64,000 nt of DNA from Pedobacter caeni (GTDB lineage Bacteria > Bacteroidota > Bacteroidia > Sphingobacteriales > Sphingobacteriaceae): positions 62,001 through 126,000 of the forward strand of contig NZ_FQUQ01000003.1 of the NCBI RefSeq assembly GCF_900129215.1, written 5' to 3'. The translations under genes and the position numbers were made by a program. Under the pieces are notes generated by a model, which saw only the letters and a program-made list of their open reading frames with translations, was not told where the DNA came from and did no database searches. This document shows, piece after piece, positions 61,637 to 64,000 of the stretch. How positions within the stretch are numbered: the stretch's first letter is position 1; each line of letters starts with the position of its first letter.

Positions 61637-62407
61637 ATGAGTACAGGAAATATGAATTTAACGCTGAAAATCTGGCGTCAAAAAAATACAAAAGCCAAAG
61701 GTGGTTTGGTGGATTATAAACTATCAGACATTTCTCCTGATATGTCCTTCTTAGAAATGTTTGATGTTTTGAACGAAGAGCTGATTTCTAAGGGTGACGA
61801 GCCGGTTGTGTTTGATCACGACTGCAGAGAGGGGATTTGTGGAGCCTGTTCGATGTTTATCAATGGCAGACCTCACGGACCAAAAGAAGGAGTGACCACC
61901 TGCCAGTTACACATGCGTTCATTTAAAGATGGAGATACCATCGTTGTGGAGCCATGGAGAGCGAAGGCTTTTCCGGTAGTTAAAGATTTAACAGTAGATA
62001 GGTCTGCGTTTGACAGAGTTATTGCGGCTGGAGGCTTTATATCAGTGAATACTGGAAATGCACAGGATGCCAACAACCTGCCTATTCCAAAAGTACAGGC
62101 CGATTCAGCTTTCGAAGCTGCTGCTTGTATCGGTTGTGGTGCTTGTGTGGCCACTTGTAAAAATGCTTCTGCAATGCTATTTGTTTCTGCAAAAGTATCT
62201 CAGCTGGCACAATTGCCTCAGGGACAGCCGGAACGTTACCGCAGGGTTCAGACTATGGTTGCGCAGATGGATGCAGAAGGTTTTGGAAATTGTACCAATA
62301 CCGGTGCTTGTGAAGCAGAATGCCCTAAAGGAATTTCTTTAGAGAACATTGCACGCATGAATAGAGATTATTTGTCCGCAAAATTTGTATCTGAGGAAGA
62401 TATTTAA
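61637..62407 (+). CDS. sdhB: Succinate dehydrogenase/fumarate reductase iron-sulfur subunit
   Basis: 256 residues. The N-terminal ferredoxin domain binds 2Fe-2S through CREGICGACSMFINGRPHGPKEGVTTC-type cysteines (first pair near 60-68). The C-terminal domain has two further cysteine groups, CIGCGACVATCKN and CTNTGACEAECPK, for the 4Fe-4S and 3Fe-4S clusters. It transfers electrons between SdhA and the membrane subunit. Last gene of sdhCAB, followed by a hairpin. Confidence 0.96.
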   Translation: MSTGNMNLTLKIWRQKNTKAKGGLVDYKLSDISPDMSFLEMFDVLNEELISKGDEPVVFDHDCREGICGACSMFINGRPHGPKEGVTTCQLHMRSFKDGDTIVVEPWRAKAFPVVKDLTVDRSAFDRVIAAGGFISVNTGNAQDANNLPIPKVQADSAFEAAACIGCGACVATCKNASAMLFVSAKVSQLAQLPQGQPERYRRVQTMVAQMDAEGFGNCTNTGACEAECPKGISLENIARMNRDYLSAKFVSEEDI

Positions 62408-62440
62408 TAAATTTAGCTAACGAGACAAGGATATTTAACA

Positions 62441-62470
62441 CGAAAGCCCGGCTATATAGCTGGGCTTTCG
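62441..62470. terminator. Hairpin after sdhB
   Basis: A 30-nt near-perfect palindrome with arms CGAAAGCCC (62441-62449) and GGGCTTTCG (62462-62470), inner GCTATATAGC. It lies between the convergent sdhB and M56-type genes; no long U-tract follows on the plus strand. Confidence 0.7.
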
Positions 62471-62498
62471 TGCATTAGGGGGTTGGGGGGTATTGTCT

Positions 62499-64000
62499 TT
62501 AGTTCTTTTTGTCTTCAGTCTTGCCGGGTTTTATGGCAACTTTCGTCTCTATTAAAACGACGCCGTTAACTGCTGCCGGGCCATAACGTGAAGTTGCTGC
62601 AGCATCTTTTAAGATGGAAATTGTAGCAATCGTATTTGGGTCGATCTCATTGATCTCAGACATGAACTTTTTACCGTTTAGCAGGATTAATGGCTCTTTT
62701 CCATCTGAAATGCCGGTAAGTTTTATTTTTGTTCCTGCATCTTGCGTAAGGCCTAATCCAGTTACTTTGCCCACTTTGTTTCCGGAAGGGCTGCTGTCAT
62801 CATTCAGCGTAAAGTTGATCGGGATATTATATTTTACCCTTACGGCCTGGCCTCCATAAATTCCCGGATTCCATTTAGGTGATTCCTTTAATACCCTTAC
62901 TGCTTCTTCATCTGTTCCCAGGCCTAGCTTTCTTTCTACTTTAACTTCTGTAAGCTCACCGGTTTTTTCCACAATAAAAGACAGGAACACTTTGCCCTGC
63001 AGGTTTTTTTCCTGCGCTTCCACCGGATATCTGACCGCCTTACTTAAATATTTGTAAAACTTATCCATTCCTCCGACAAACTCAGGTTGCTTATCTATAG
63101 AGACGAAATCATAGACTTTAACATCGTTTGGATCTGTTGGGTAAGTATTAGCCGCATTTTTAGCCTCCGCTTTATAACTCATAAGGGTCACTGTATTCAA
63201 GGCTTTATACCCTTTCACGACACTTAATTTTGGATTCTTTTTGGTGCTGCTGGCCCCGGAAATGATCAGGGAAACAGGCAGTGAATAATTGCCATTCTGA
63301 CTGGTTTTGAAACCCTTATAGCTCAGTATGACCCTCATGATTTCGGCCTCAATCCCTGCACCTAGTTTGTTTACCACACTGATCGCCCCGATTTGTCCGT
63401 CTTTCAGACTAAACTTAACCTGGCTGTTTCCCTGAAGTTCAGCATCGTAAGCTTCTGTAGGGTATCTGATGTGGCGTTTAAGGTGTACGTAAAAGTTCTG
63501 CCAGGCCGGGTCAGTTACATTTTGTGGGCTAACCTCGCTTGTCTTCATATTTGATACCGCAATTTCTATAGGTGCAGATATCACTTCTTTTACAACGTTC
63601 AAAGGGCTGTTTAAGGGAATCTCTTCTGTTACAGCAATGATGTTTTCGTTACTGCGGATAGTGGCAGACGACATGATCAGCGTGATGGCAAAAAGAGGTA
63701 AAAACAGGCCATATTTTAAGATGGCGGTCTTTTTTGATCTTTGTTTATGTAGCATAAATATTCTCTTTTTTATCAATGACTTATTAAAGAAAGTATTAGT
63801 GAGGCTACTCGGTGCAATGTTAAATGCCCTGCTCAGCAACAGCAATGCATACTGCTCTTTGTCGCCCTGAAATTTGGCAGCTTCCTCATCTGCCAGGTAT
63901 TCATGAATGTTTTTAATGGTATGCTTATAAAAATAAATGATGGGGTTGAACCAGGTGAAAATGCCTAACAGCTCAAAGAACAATACATCCAGGGTATGTA
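62499..64000 (-). CDS. M56/BlaR1-type peptidase fused to TonB-C and plug-like segments, 5' end outside the window
   Basis: The reading frame stays open to the window edge, so the N-terminal transmembrane and HExxH part is missing. The visible part begins with HTLDVLFFELLGIFTWFNP, then IHEYLADEEA, the M56 family's conserved second motif, and a transmembrane helix (KYGLFLPLFAITLIMSSA). Two TonB-C-like domains follow (YVHLKRHIRYPTEAY... and FYKYLSKAVRYPVEAQ...). The end, LILLNGKKFMSEINEIDPNTIATISILKD with YGPAAVNGVVLIETK, resembles the plug of SusC receptors. A signalling role is likely; the partner (usually a BlaI/MecI-type repressor) is not in the window. Confidence 0.85.
   Translation of the reverse strand, partial: HTLDVLFFELLGIFTWFNPIIYFYKHTIKNIHEYLADEEAAKFQGDKEQYALLLLSRAFNIAPSSLTNTFFNKSLIKKRIFMLHKQRSKKTAILKYGLFLPLFAITLIMSSATIRSNENIIAVTEEIPLNSPLNVVKEVISAPIEIAVSNMKTSEVSPQNVTDPAWQNFYVHLKRHIRYPTEAYDAELQGNSQVKFSLKDGQIGAISVVNKLGAGIEAEIMRVILSYKGFKTSQNGNYSLPVSLIISGASSTKKNPKLSVVKGYKALNTVTLMSYKAEAKNAANTYPTDPNDVKVYDFVSIDKQPEFVGGMDKFYKYLSKAVRYPVEAQEKNLQGKVFLSFIVEKTGELTEVKVERKLGLGTDEEAVRVLKESPKWNPGIYGGQAVRVKYNIPINFTLNDDSSPSGNKVGKVTGLGLTQDAGTKIKLTGISDGKEPLILLNGKKFMSEINEIDPNTIATISILKDAAATSRYGPAAVNGVVLIETKVAIKPGKTEDKKN

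Noticed and set aside
62478..62490. G5-TT-G6 run as a possible G-quadruplex
   Set aside because: Only two G-runs; an intramolecular quadruplex needs four.
1..64000. CRISPR arrays, tRNA/rRNA genes, insertion sequences, prophage
   Set aside because: No regularly spaced 25-40 bp repeats, cloverleaf-sized gaps, transposase or phage structural genes were recognised in the window.

Overview
The window is a chromosomal segment of a Bacteroidota bacterium, most likely of the family Sphingobacteriaceae (Pedobacter-like). The evidence is the gene content (SusC-style carboxypeptidase-regulatory and TonB modules, a GLPGLI-family protein, DUF5687, DUF3127, single-subunit SdhC with SdhAB, and an E1alpha/E2 pyruvate dehydrogenase pair) and the promoters, since many genes are preceded by an exact Bacteroidota -7 element TAnnTTTG. 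The species call is inference. No tRNA, rRNA, CRISPR array, insertion sequence or prophage was recognised. Most genes are core or housekeeping, coding is dense, and only one gap exceeds 300 bp (45253-45761).

Layout. 1-5.4 kb: cyanophycin metabolism, with cphA (cut by the window edge) divergent from cphB, an Ntn-hydrolase isoaspartyl peptidase and a TPR protein. 5.4-10.7 kb: a Ctp/Prc lipoprotein protease, an SPFH protein, a CapA-like lipoprotein and an NlpC/P60 hydrolase. 10.8-15 kb: pyruvate dehydrogenase E1alpha and E2, then hisS. 15-19.6 kb: a SnoaL-like protein, a lone receiver protein and a TetR / ABC1-kinase / NAD(P)-binding-DUF2867 operon. 19.7-25.8 kb: hutU and hutH on the minus strand, flanking a plus-strand His/Cys-rich small protein and a TonB-dependent receptor.

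25.8-35.7 kb: an alpha/beta hydrolase, an MtfA-like peptidase with a Gfo/Idh/MocA oxidoreductase, an OmpA lipoprotein, a rarA-DUF5687-ABC ATPase operon, a DEAD-box helicase and a DUF4197 protein. 35.7-39.6 kb: a von Willebrand A protein divergent from an ECF sigma factor translationally coupled to a membrane anti-sigma-like protein. Both non-receptor partners carry SusC-like linker motifs. 39.7-43.5 kb: phosphate transporter PiT with its DUF47/PhoU-like partner, a PhoR-like histidine kinase, an HD hydrolase and an XRE regulator. 43.6-51.9 kb: a THUMP rRNA methyltransferase, a DUF3127 protein with an SSB-like acidic tip, and a histidine kinase/response regulator pair convergent with a GLPGLI protein and an outer-membrane beta-barrel protein. 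52-64 kb: a sulfatase, a PIF1-like helicase, dapF, an HtrA protease, sdhCAB and a truncated M56/BlaR1-TonB fusion protein.

The most notable non-coding signals are as follows. Helically phased TGTTAA repeats lie just upstream of the -7 elements of three operons: phosphate transport, the histidine kinase/regulator pair, and the beta-barrel protein. A set of four 11-bp tandem repeats with a long hairpin lies in the 45.3-45.5 kb gap. There is a perfect 52-bp terminator palindrome, and a hairpin at the very 5' end of the predicted ctp mRNA.
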